Notes under the pieces: generated by a model
Seen by the model: the letters and a program-made list of their open reading frames with translations, nothing else
What the model was told of the DNA's origin: nothing
Databases searched by the model: none
Source of the DNA: Lentisphaeria bacterium UBA1829
Lineage (GTDB): Bacteria; Verrucomicrobiota; Lentisphaeria; Victivallales; UBA1829
Assembly: GCA_002338895.1 (NCBI GenBank)
Contig: DDJH01000042.1
Location: forward strand, 1-7,327
Length of the DNA: 7,327 nucleotides
Direction: 5' to 3'
Program-made: the position numbers and the translations under genes
Part shown: piece by piece, positions 1 to 5,850 of the stretch
Layout: every line of letters starts with the position of its first letter
Numbering within the stretch: position 1 is the first letter of the stretch

Positions 1-24
1 ATGTTTACTCAAAAACGGCAAATT

Positions 25-82
25 GCATTGTGCGGATCCGGTTTTTTGACAACGGCGGGCATTGTGCGGATCTTTGTGCGGA
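25..82. repeat. Direct repeats of TTGTGCGGA at the left edge
   Basis: The 14-mer GCATTGTGCGGATC occurs at 25-38 and 59-72, 34 bases apart. Its core TTGTGCGGA occurs a third time at 74-82, against the terminator. The stretch 1-81 lies beyond the terminator and holds no supported gene. The repeats could be protein-binding sites (activator, repressor or transposase) upstream of a gene that starts left of the window. Only the repetition is seen directly. Confidence 0.5.
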
Positions 83-110
83 AAAATAAAAAGGCCGGGA
101 AAATCCCGGC
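82..110 (-). terminator. Intrinsic terminator downstream of the methyltransferase gene
   Basis: A 7-bp GC-rich stem, GCCGGGA (94-100) and TCCCGGC (104-110), has a 3-base loop. On the minus strand it is followed by CTTTTTATTTTT (82-93), a textbook factor-independent terminator about 18 bases after the methyltransferase stop. On the plus strand a looser T-rich tract (111-124) follows, so it may work in both directions. Confidence 0.85.
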
Positions 111-127
111 TCTGTTTGTTTTTTGAT

Positions 128-982
128 TTATTGAGCGATACGGCGCTGCGCCTCCGGATTGCGCCAGAGGACTTCCGTCCGGCGCTGCCTTTCCTTCGCG
201 GATCCGGATCCCAGCAAACCGCTGAAACGTGTCCGCCCCGCAGCAGAACAGACGACATCCACCTCGAGCCGATCCCATCCGGCATCTTCAAGCGGCGCAT
301 AAATTGGGTTGTCATAGCCGGACAGCAGAACAGCGCCGTCGTAGGCGAGCAGCGTTTCGATCAGTTCCGCATGATCTCGATCCCGAAGCTCATGCTCATA
401 TCCGCCGGCTTTGCGCGACCCCATCACATACGGCGGATCGCAATATGCTAGCCAGCCGGGGCCGCTGAAACGATCCAGAACATCTCTCCAGTCGCAGCAT
501 TCAAGCTGGACTTTCTGCATCCGTTCATGGACTAGCGGGAGATTGTCAAAACTCGAACGCCAGCGCCCTGTTGGAGATGTTGTCACACCTGTTCCCCAGG
601 CATTGCCGAACAACCCGCCGAAACTCTGCTGGATGACGAAATACCAGCGTGCAGCCTGTTCGACCGGATCGTGGATTGCCGGCCATGTACGGAGGCATTC
701 TTCGTAAAGTTCACGCGAATACGGCATGTCCCGGACCCGCGCCATGAACGGGCCGAAATAGTCACGCGATGCGATCACTCGGAAAAAATTCACTACGCCT
801 CGGTTAACATCATTATAAACCTCGACCTCTGCCGGTTTTTTCGATATCAGAATCGAACCACCGCCGCCGAACGGTTCGATGTAGCGAATATGAGGCGGGA
901 GGTTCTGCAAAATAAAATTCTTGATTTTCGGGTTGCCCTTTCCGCCGAACCACGGAAACGGAGCACGAATCGAATTTGTCAT
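128..982 (-). CDS. dam: D12-class DNA adenine-N6 methyltransferase (Dam-like), 284 aa
   Basis: The enzyme transfers a methyl group from S-adenosylmethionine to the N6 of adenine in DNA. The D12 (alpha) order is clear: FPWFGGKG (residues 9-16, motif X near the N-terminus), EPFGGGGS (36-43, motif I for AdoMet binding), and DPPY (182-185, motif IV catalytic), then SGYDNP. The C-terminal RTEVLWRNP (about 268-276) is typical of phage Dam-like enzymes. Length is near E. coli Dam (278). Three starts are possible: TTG at 1012, which borders the terminator T run, and ATGs at 985 and 982. I choose 982 because AAAGG sits 7 bases upstream of it and only about 4 from 985. The gene follows a terminator, so it probably has its own promoter or depends on readthrough. 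Target specificity cannot be read from sequence. GATC is plausible, given the D12 type and high GATC density here. Confidence 0.9.
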   Translation of the reverse strand: MTNSIRAPFPWFGGKGNPKIKNFILQNLPPHIRYIEPFGGGGSILISKKPAEVEVYNDVNRGVVNFFRVIASRDYFGPFMARVRDMPYSRELYEECLRTWPAIHDPVEQAARWYFVIQQSFGGLFGNAWGTGVTTSPTGRWRSSFDNLPLVHERMQKVQLECCDWRDVLDRFSGPGWLAYCDPPYVMGSRKAGGYEHELRDRDHAELIETLLAYDGAVLLSGYDNPIYAPLEDAGWDRLEVDVVCSAAGRTRFSGLLGSGSAKERQRRTEVLWRNPEAQRRIAQ

Positions 983-1010
983 CATAATCCTTTCTGTTTC
1001 AGTTTTTTTC

Positions 1011-1115
1011 AAAAAAAAAGCCCCGGCGATTTGCGCAAACTGGTTTTACCTGCTATTTTTGCCTTTGCCTGTTGAACGGTAAAAGGCAGGTTTTCGGCGC
1101 GCAAATCGCCGGGGC
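1011..1115 (-). terminator. Long-stem inverted repeat with T run: probable intrinsic terminator after gp16
   Basis: The arms 1020-1036 and 1099-1115 are perfect 17-bp complements (GCCCCGGCGATTTGCGC), separated by a 62-base loop. On the minus strand the structure is followed directly by nine T residues (1011-1019), the signature of a factor-independent terminator for the early operon. The loop has two mutually exclusive internal pairings, 1044-1050 with 1078-1084 (TTTTACC/GGTAAAA) and 1048-1053 with 1086-1091 (ACCTGC/GCAGGT), so it may switch state. Ordinary terminators have far shorter loops. On the plus strand no T run follows, so termination should be one-directional. Confidence 0.65.
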
Positions 1116-1125
1116 ATGCTGGGAG

Positions 1126-1147
1126 GCGTCGGATTGCAGTCCGGCGC
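1126..1147. repeat. 22-bp quasi-palindrome between gp16 and the methyltransferase gene
   Basis: The 22 bases centred on TGCA between 1136 and 1137 pair along their whole length except for two positions that become G-U wobbles in plus-strand RNA; the core reads GGATTGCAGTCC. It has no loop, so a dimeric protein-binding site (operator) is more likely than a hairpin. It lies about 10 bases from the long inverted repeat, in a stretch with no open frame of note. Confidence 0.45.
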
Positions 1148-1171
1148 TTCTCCCGTTCTCTATTTATTGTT

Positions 1172-1180
1172 CTAGGTCAT
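1172..1180 (-). other. Two-codon minigene with strong ribosome site after gp16
   Basis: The 3' end of gp16 contains GGAGGTGA (complement of 1187-1194), then 6 bases, then ATG at 1180 overlapping the gp16 stop as ATGA. This is the arrangement used at the other junctions in the operon, but the frame reads Met-Thr-stop (ATG ACC TAG). It may be the start of a gene whose body was lost or replaced. It may also be a minigene like lambda bar, where short ORFs trap tRNA. The ribosome site is seen directly; its use is unproven. Confidence 0.45.
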
Positions 1181-1602
1181 GGCACTTCACCTCCATTTTG
1201 CCGGATCCGTTTTTTCAGAGCCTCGATGATTTTGTACCGCTCGTCCGGCTTGAGAACATCAAAATCAGGTATTTCCAGCCACGTATGAGCGGCTTTGTTT
1301 GCCAGCCCCGTAAGATACTCGTCCGTGCGCTCTTCCGGCCGCAGAAGCGGGCAGAGGTACTGTTTCCACAGCACCCAGATAAATCGGGAGGTGCTGCGCT
1401 TCGCCGGTTTTTTATCCCACCGATCCAGCAGCCGGATAATTGCCTGAAGGCCGTCTTCATAAAGCTGAGAAGCGCTGGTTACCTCGAAAAATTCCCAGAG
1501 AAAATTTCGGTATTGTTCCTCCGTTATTCTGAGGCGTTTTTTCTTGATGTGTATCACACCAAGAAGGCGGTTGCGCAGTGTCTTTTCCGTCTGTTTTTCC
1601 AT
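1177..1602 (-). CDS. gemA: Gp16/GemA family early regulatory protein (DUF1018), 141 aa
   Basis: The Mu gp16/GemA family is a set of early proteins linked in Mu to modulation of host gene expression; the biochemistry is poorly known. The family signature is the N-terminal segment LLGVIHIKKKRLRITEEQYRNFLWEFFEVTSASQL (residues about 13-47), which matches the usual pattern of an I-H-x-A/K-K-K-x-L core, a Y-R-x-x-L step and an S-A-x-x-L end. The second half has an aromatic helix (FIWVLWKQYL, about 74-83) and ends in YKIIEALKKRI (about 123-133), also typical. The ATG at 1602 is preceded by AGGGTGA from the end of the upstream gene, leaving about 4 bases between the two. Its TGA at 1177-1179 overlaps a further ATG that has an ideal Shine-Dalgarno but stops after two codons (see the minigene entry). 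This is the last gene of the coupled operon. Confidence 0.85.
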   Translation of the reverse strand: MEKQTEKTLRNRLLGVIHIKKKRLRITEEQYRNFLWEFFEVTSASQLYEDGLQAIIRLLDRWDKKPAKRSTSRFIWVLWKQYLCPLLRPEERTDEYLTGLANKAAHTWLEIPDFDVLKPDERYKIIEALKKRIRQNGGEVP

Positions 1603-1605
1603 TTT

Positions 1606-2016
1606 TCACCCTAGCGACTCGACCTGATCGACGGCAAACCAGCACCAGCCCGCATTCTGATCGCGGGTCATGATAAACATATCATCCCCATCGAAAACGA
1701 GCTGGCCTTCCACCCAGCCGAGGCCTTTGCGACGCCCTCGCCAGATCCGGCAGACCGGGACCGTTCGATCTTCCGGATCTCCCTGATCACGGAAGATCGC
1801 GGTGATCCGGTTTCCGAATTTTTTCGGATCGGCGATTGTCGGTTCGAAAGTTACCAGGAATTCGACGCTCAGCTTGATGTCCACGGCAATTTTCCGGCAG
1901 CAATCAAACCACGTGTCCAAGTTATGTCTTTTTGACTTCGCAGCAAGATCTTCCAGCATGAATTTAATACGAATTCCGTTGAACTCGTATGAAAAACTTC
2001 TGATTTTGAGTTCCAT
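1606..2016 (-). CDS. Hypothetical early-region protein, 136 aa
   Basis: I do not recognise this protein. The ATG at 2016 (MELKIRSFSY) overlaps the gene B stop as TGATG and has GGAGG about 8 bases upstream. An earlier ATG at 2034 would add only MAGGPL and lacks that spacing. The product alternates hydrophobic and polar residues in short runs (LKIRSFSYEFNGIRIKFML, LSVEFLVTFE, GQLVFDGDDMFIMT), suggesting a beta-rich fold, with a helix around residues 22-47. It is fairly rich in Trp and Cys (W36, C39, C40, C89, W92, W101, W124, C125, W126), and RIWRGRRKGLGW is strongly basic. No signal peptide or membrane segment is seen. It lies between B and gp16 in the coupled operon, where Mu carries a run of small non-essential early genes, so a similar accessory role is likely. 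The TGA stop leads directly into the gp16 ribosome site. Confidence 0.75.
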   Translation of the reverse strand: MELKIRSFSYEFNGIRIKFMLEDLAAKSKRHNLDTWFDCCRKIAVDIKLSVEFLVTFEPTIADPKKFGNRITAIFRDQGDPEDRTVPVCRIWRGRRKGLGWVEGQLVFDGDDMFIMTRDQNAGWCWFAVDQVESLG

Positions 2017-3032
2017 CAGCGGTCCTCCGGCCAAGCGCCACCCGATTTCCTGAACTTGACCATCATCTGGAGATCGGTCAGGCTCATTTCCCGGCCTTTG
2101 CTGTGTGCGAATTCCTCCGCGCGGTAGAGGTCTTTGAACAGCGTCCGGAGTTTTCCGTCGCGCGCTCTGGCAAGTGTAAGAGCAAAATCAACAATCGTTT
2201 CGTCCGCGTCCGGGATAAACGATCGAATGACGCCTCTGACCTCGTCTCTGCGCGGGACCTGCGGTATCTCGACTGGAAATTCAAGCCGGCCGAGAAACTG
2301 TTCAAAATAGTCTGCGTTTTTCCCGCGTTTCATCTCGTTGAGGTAAACGTCTGTGAAAATCAGGGCGACACCGCATTTGGAGATGTCATGCAAATCCCGC
2401 AGCAATTCGATCGGGCCGCCCGGCCGTCCGGATTTTCCGAGCAGGTGTCCGGCTTCGTCGATGATGATAACATTTCGAGGCGAAAAATAGCGCTGCAGCT
2501 GCAATTCCCGGTCAGCCGCTGAACCTTGCGATGAAATCCCGCAGGATTTTGCGAGCAGCGTTACGAGGGTCTTTCTCGTGCAATCGGAGGGGACTCGGAT
2601 CAGTTTTGTCCGACCGTGGTTATTCTGCGCTGCCCAGTATTCAGCTGTATAGGTTTTCCCGCGTCCGGTCGGTCCTGAAATATAAACCATGGTCGAATTG
2701 TCACGGCAGTAGTCAAGAGCGTCGAGAATTCGTTCGGTTATCACTGTCCGAACGAGCGGTCGACTCTTCCGGACGCGCCGGATCAAATTGTCGATTGCCG
2801 ACATCAGCTCATCGTGTTGAATTTTTGACAGAGCAACCCCGTCAAAGAGACAGCGCAGGTCGCTTGCTGACAACCCGCTTTCCTGTTCGAGTGCGGACTT
2901 GCTCTTGTTCAGGACATTGCAGAAATAGCCCCAGAGCCATTCGAGACGCTCGCGGTCCTCCGGAGAAAACAACTTCAAACTCTCCTGAAACCGTTCAAAT
3001 GAAACTCCCCCCAGTCTGTCATTGGTACTCAT
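2016..3032 (-). CDS. B: Mu-type target-capture AAA+ ATPase B (MuB family), 338 aa
   Basis: MuB is an ATP-dependent DNA-binding AAA+ protein that assembles on target DNA, stimulates transposase strand transfer and imposes target immunity. Here Walker A is GPTGRGKT (residues 120-127) and Walker B is VIIIDE (188-193), followed by AGHLLG. LIFTDVYLNEM (about 224-234) would hold sensor 1, and RGKNADYFEQFLGRLEFPV (about 236-254) the arginine-finger region. The N-terminal part (about 24-85, SALEQESGLSASDLRCLFDGVALSKIQHDEL) reads as a helix-turn-helix DNA-binding domain like MuB's N-terminus. The C-terminal helical region (about 275-335) corresponds to MuB's DNA-binding and MuA-contact domain. Length (338) is close to MuB's 312. 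The ATG at 3032 overlaps the transposase end by 14 bases and has a strong AAGGAGGA 8 bases upstream. Its stop overlaps the next start as TGATG. Confident on homology and context. Confidence 0.93.
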   Translation of the reverse strand: MSTNDRLGGVSFERFQESLKLFSPEDRERLEWLWGYFCNVLNKSKSALEQESGLSASDLRCLFDGVALSKIQHDELMSAIDNLIRRVRKSRPLVRTVITERILDALDYCRDNSTMVYISGPTGRGKTYTAEYWAAQNNHGRTKLIRVPSDCTRKTLVTLLAKSCGISSQGSAADRELQLQRYFSPRNVIIIDEAGHLLGKSGRPGGPIELLRDLHDISKCGVALIFTDVYLNEMKRGKNADYFEQFLGRLEFPVEIPQVPRRDEVRGVIRSFIPDADETIVDFALTLARARDGKLRTLFKDLYRAEEFAHSKGREMSLTDLQMMVKFRKSGGAWPEDR

Positions 3033-5109
3033 CGAAAAAATCCTCCTTCTGTTTTTTGGTTATGAAGTCATAGACTTCTGAAATTTCCGGTTCCTCTTCT
3101 TTTTGTTCGTGCTTCCGCTTTGCAAACTCGGCGACCTCGCCCAGATTCTCCTCGTCCTCCTCTTCGCGGAAATCGAATTCTCCTTCCGGACGCGGTTCGT
3201 CCGGAGCGGGCGGCAGCTCCGGCGGTTCGATTGTTCCAGGTATTGCGTGATGCGTATAGCGATGAGAAGCGCCCTTGACCTTCCGGATCGTCTCTCCGCT
3301 GACAATTTCCGAACCGTCGGGAGCGAGAAGCAATTCCAGAGGAGAGGCCAGATGCCGTCCGCCGGTCAGGTCGTCGAGCATCGTGAAGGCGTCGCGGATC
3401 TGGCGGCGCTGCCGCGCGATCGAATCGGAGATCTGTTTGCGCGCGGCCTCGTCGTCCAGCGCCAGAGCGCGGATCCGGTCTCGCGTCCTCGCCTCGCAGA
3501 GAAACGCTCCGTCCGTCCGGAAACAGAGAACGTGATCCGGATCCATCGAATCGGATTTGACAAGGACTTTCTCCCCCCAGCGGAGCGAATCCGAGTAGAA
3601 ATTTTTCTTGTTCCATGAAACGGCCGGACCTCGCCCGACACTCCGAACCGCTTCCGGTTTGTAGAACGCCATGCGCAGGCGATCCGGTGAAAGCGCATTT
3701 GTCCGGTCAAGGGTTCCCCAGATCTCCGCCGGACTTTTTCCCTTGTGAATCTGACCGGCCTTCGGCGTATTGTGCCAGTCGGCGAGCCATCGGGCGAAAA
3801 TTTCGCAGAACTGCTGCAAGCTCGGAAGCTCCTCCGCGTGGGTGTCGTAATAATCCGCCGCCAGCGTCCGCTCCCCCGGCCGCGAGCCGAGGTAATCCGG
3901 AAACAGCTTGTCGAACTGCTGCATCATGTCCCGGAATGCGCGCTCGATCGTTTTGGCGCGGGCGTTGTATGCGATTGAATTAATGAGTTTGATTCCGAGT
4001 TCCCGGAAAATGCTGTGCGGCGTTCCCTCGGCGTCGAAATCGGTAGAAAATCCTTTTGCGCAGTAGTCTTTTCCATTGTCAAAATAGATATGGGCCGGAG
4101 CCGTCCCCCCGGAGACGCGGAAATAGAGCCGCAGCGTGTCAATCAGTGTGAGAGAGTTGACCGGCTCCGTTGTGATCCAGTAGGCGGCGAGATACCACGA
4201 CCTCGCATCCAGAAGCCCCGCAATGTTCGGGCGGACGGCGATCCAGCGCTGTTTCTGCTCGTCCCAGACTTTTACTCTTGTGTCGAATGTTCTGGAATCG
4301 CCGATCAGGCACTCGCCGGGAAGAATTTGCGACCAGTCGCGGCGTATGAAATCGACACAGCGGTTTTTGAACGCCTCCTCCCCCTCACGGGCGAGGATGA
4401 CCGTGGAAGGGTCCAGACGCGCGATCTGGTAGCGCACCTGCGCATACGTCGGAACCGGAGTTGTCCGGTCGATCTCGCGCATTTTTGCGCAGGCTAATTT
4501 GTAGGCGTGACGAATTGTCAGCTTGTTTCGGTTCAGGTAGAATGCAAATTGATATTCCCAGAATTTTGCCGATCCTTTCCTGACCTGCTCGCCGCGCCGG
4601 TAATCGTCGCAGAGAGATCGGAGTGCCGTATCCGGATCCGTGATGCCTCGGATGCGATTCCGCCAGTTTCGGAAATTGTTGTAGATGAGAGCGGATTTCC
4701 CTTCCTTTCCGGATTCGCGGAGGATGGGAAATTTTCCGGCATGGTTGACGGCGACAAACTGGACGGCGTCCGGCGCTTTGCAGCAGCGCTCCCGAATCGT
4801 TGACTGGACGAGGCGGACGAAACTCAACCGTTCGAGAGCTTTTGCCCGGACAGCGGCAGGGAGAGCGTCCACGGCGACCGGTACAGCGTGGGCGTCGCCG
4901 ACCGGGACGGGGACGCTCCCCGCCTGAAATTTCAAAATCGGATTTGTTGAAACGGTTTGCGCATTGGTGTTTACACCATTCATGTATGATTTTTTGTCTG
5001 ATATTAAAACGGTTTGCGCATTGGTGTTTACACCATTCACCGCATTTTCCCTGTTATTATTCATAATAACAGGTGAGGAATGTTTTATGGAGAAATTGAA
5101 AACGCCCAT
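3019..5109 (-). CDS. A: Mu-type DDE transposase A (MuA family), 696 aa
   Basis: MuA-type transposases bind the phage ends, nick them and join them to target DNA in replicative transposition. The DDE triad is visible by comparison with MuA: D271 in LIGDSRTFD (MuA D269), D344 in IYFDNGKDY (MuA D336) and E389 in KTIERAFRDMM (MuA E392). Residues about 498-545 (SWNKKNFYSDSL, then DPDHVLCFRTDGAFLCEA) match the Mu C-terminal beta-barrel domain. Residues about 552-575 form a basic helical stretch, and the tail (about 628-696) is Pro- then Glu/Asp-rich where MuA contacts MuB and ClpX. The ATG at 5109 has AAAGGA 10 bases upstream. The N-terminus is odd: residues 17-60 are Asn-rich with a duplicated NGVNTNAQTV (25-34 and 44-53), and I see no MuA-like N-terminal enhancer-binding domain. 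An internal ATG at 5064 (MNNNREN) lies inside a palindrome and lacks a Shine-Dalgarno. The end overlaps gene B by 14 bases. Confidence 0.95.
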   Translation of the reverse strand: MGVFNFSIKHSSPVIMNNNRENAVNGVNTNAQTVLISDKKSYMNGVNTNAQTVSTNPILKFQAGSVPVPVGDAHAVPVAVDALPAAVRAKALERLSFVRLVQSTIRERCCKAPDAVQFVAVNHAGKFPILRESGKEGKSALIYNNFRNWRNRIRGITDPDTALRSLCDDYRRGEQVRKGSAKFWEYQFAFYLNRNKLTIRHAYKLACAKMREIDRTTPVPTYAQVRYQIARLDPSTVILAREGEEAFKNRCVDFIRRDWSQILPGECLIGDSRTFDTRVKVWDEQKQRWIAVRPNIAGLLDARSWYLAAYWITTEPVNSLTLIDTLRLYFRVSGGTAPAHIYFDNGKDYCAKGFSTDFDAEGTPHSIFRELGIKLINSIAYNARAKTIERAFRDMMQQFDKLFPDYLGSRPGERTLAADYYDTHAEELPSLQQFCEIFARWLADWHNTPKAGQIHKGKSPAEIWGTLDRTNALSPDRLRMAFYKPEAVRSVGRGPAVSWNKKNFYSDSLRWGEKVLVKSDSMDPDHVLCFRTDGAFLCEARTRDRIRALALDDEAARKQISDSIARQRRQIRDAFTMLDDLTGGRHLASPLELLLAPDGSEIVSGETIRKVKGASHRYTHHAIPGTIEPPELPPAPDEPRPEGEFDFREEEDEENLGEVAEFAKRKHEQKEEEPEISEVYDFITKKQKEDFFDEYQ
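4950..4982. repeat. 33-bp direct repeat, copy 1, inside the transposase gene
   Basis: This copy is identical to 5007-5039, 57 bases (19 codons) away. It contains the dyad TGGTGT-TT-ACACCA at 4965-4978 and encodes NGVNTNAQTV (residues 44-53 of the transposase). Identity at the DNA level, third codon positions included, suggests recent duplication or selection on the DNA itself, for example as a protein-binding site. Confidence 0.8.
5007..5039. repeat. 33-bp direct repeat, copy 2, inside the transposase gene
   Basis: This is the second identical copy, with its dyad TGGTGT-TT-ACACCA at 5022-5035; it encodes transposase residues 25-34. A 24-base AT-rich spacer (4983-5006) separates the copies, and the 24-bp palindrome begins 10 bases further right. 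Together they form a compact cluster that may be the operator or transposition-enhancer region, which in Mu lies upstream of the transposase gene. Confidence 0.8.
5050..5073. promoter_or_regulatory. 24-bp palindrome at the 5' end of the transposase gene (putative operator)
   Basis: Arms of 11 bp (CCTGTTATTAT and its complement ATAATAACAGG) flank a 2-base centre, with no mismatch. The site lies 36 bases inside the transposase gene and contains the internal ATG at 5064. The AT-rich core with a very short centre fits a dimeric repressor operator better than a terminator, since no T run follows on either strand. As RNA it could also hide the internal start. No protein partner is identified. Confidence 0.6.
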
Positions 5110-5123
5110 TTTTTCAAAATCCT

Positions 5124-5843
5124 TTATTCAAGCGTTGCCCTTGCAATCGCGGATTCGATCTCCTCGATTTCCTGAATCAGAGCCGCCTTGACGCTCTGTA
5201 AAAATGCGACATCCGGGACCGGCTCGCGCTTTTTGAATTCCAACGCGGATCCGACAAGTCGGAAACCGCCGTCGAGCAGACGTTTCGCACTCTCGTTATC
5301 TGTGACTTCATCAAGAAGCTGCTGTGGCTGCATGCGGAGGATAGCTCCGACGGCATCGGAAAATCCGGGGAGTTCCGGCTGATCCGGATTCCTTCCACCT
5401 TTTCGATCCTGTACCGTTTCACCGAGCCAGCGTTTGACCTCATCCCGGAGATCATCACGACTCATCCGTGCGACATCGGCGGAAAGGTGAGAAAGAAATG
5501 CGGCAACCTGATCCGCCGGAATTCTCGTCAACGCATGAAGTTTATCGAATGACAGAGCGAAAAGCGTCGCGAACAGATCAGTATTTTCCCGGACCGCGAG
5601 AAGCAGGTCGCCGATGGCTCTCCGGTGATCCCGCTCTGCCCCGTCGAGATCGAAATTTTCAGAACACCATGCGGTCCATTCGGTGACGGATTTTCCGAAA
5701 TGGTCCCGGCGGGCGGAGGCGATCAGCAGGGAGGTCACCGGCACGATCCGGCGTGCGATCCGGATAATCGCTCCGGCTGCCTCGGTTTTTTCCTCCAGAC
5801 TCTCCGGGATCGACCCGGAGAGCAGTTTTTCCATATCAATCAT
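5124..5843 (-). CDS. DUF3102-like protein of unknown function, 239 aa
   Basis: The ATG at 5843 lies 7 bases after the gam stop, with GTGAGG as ribosome site. The product is soluble and mostly helical. Residues about 49-85 (FGKSVTEWTAWCSENFDLDGAERDHRRAI) recall the W-x-x-W-x-x-x-x-F core of DUF3102 and related ParB-like or phage helical domains. Residues about 98-140 (SFDKLHALTRIPADQ, ADVARMSRDDLRDEVKRWL) resemble the section that follows it in those proteins. A Pro/Gly-rich hinge (about 148-162) separates a second helical half that ends in an acidic helix (IQEIEEIESAIARATLE). I infer a DNA-associated accessory role from its position between gam and the transposase; nothing here shows an enzymatic activity. 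Its TAA lies 14 bases before the transposase ATG, and the stop region also contributes that gene's ribosome site. The family assignment is tentative; the coding call is firm. Confidence 0.75.
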   Translation of the reverse strand: MIDMEKLLSGSIPESLEEKTEAAGAIIRIARRIVPVTSLLIASARRDHFGKSVTEWTAWCSENFDLDGAERDHRRAIGDLLLAVRENTDLFATLFALSFDKLHALTRIPADQVAAFLSHLSADVARMSRDDLRDEVKRWLGETVQDRKGGRNPDQPELPGFSDAVGAILRMQPQQLLDEVTDNESAKRLLDGGFRLVGSALEFKKREPVPDVAFLQSVKAALIQEIEEIESAIARATLE

Positions 5844-5850
5844 GTTTGCC

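Larger units (their letters stand above)
983..1176. other. Non-coding gap between gp16 and the methyltransferase gene
   Basis: About 190 bases carry no credible gene. A 23-codon frame from ATG 1117 to TAA 1046 on the minus strand runs through the inverted repeat, has no ribosome site and is very basic, so I do not call it. The stretch holds the two-codon minigene, the 22-bp quasi-palindrome, the 17-bp inverted repeat with T run, and the methyltransferase ribosome site. No good sigma-70 promoter is visible. The best guess is a weak TTCAAC in the loop followed by AT-rich bases. Confidence 0.6.

Noticed and set aside
24..52. Possible promoter: TTGTCA on the minus strand (47-52), or TTGACA on the plus strand (46-51)
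   Set aside because: The -35-like boxes are good, but no acceptable -10 box lies at 16-18 bases on either strand.
1..126. Plus-strand frame starting with ATG at base 1 and ending at TGA 124-126
   Set aside because: It runs through the terminator stem and the repeats, has no visible upstream signal and opposes every other gene. The ATG at base 1 is likely coincidence.
1020..1115. MITE or IS remnant bounded by 17-bp inverted repeats
   Set aside because: No target-site duplication is visible (flanks AAAAAAAAA and ATGCTGGG), and the T run fits a terminator better. It is kept only as an alternative.
1046..1117. 23-codon minus-strand frame in the inverted repeat
   Set aside because: It has no Shine-Dalgarno, a very basic composition forced by the stem sequence, and lies within the structured element.
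1072..1614. 180-residue plus-strand open frame
   Set aside because: It lies antisense to gp16, runs through the inverted repeat, has no ribosome site and shows no family features; gp16 on the other strand matches a known family.
2531..3073. 180-residue plus-strand open frame
   Set aside because: It is antisense to the B ATPase, which has intact Walker motifs. The product is Arg/Ser-rich, typical of an antisense shadow.
3068..3616. 182-residue minus-strand frame inside the transposase gene
   Set aside because: It is an alternate frame of the conserved C-terminal transposase region, very rich in Arg, Gly and Ser, with no ribosome site.
4015..4497. 160-residue plus-strand open frame
   Set aside because: It is antisense to the catalytic core of the transposase, where the DDE residues are intact.
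4950..5039. CRISPR-like array
   Set aside because: There are only two repeats with a 24-base spacer, both are in-frame inside a conserved gene, and no cas genes are near.
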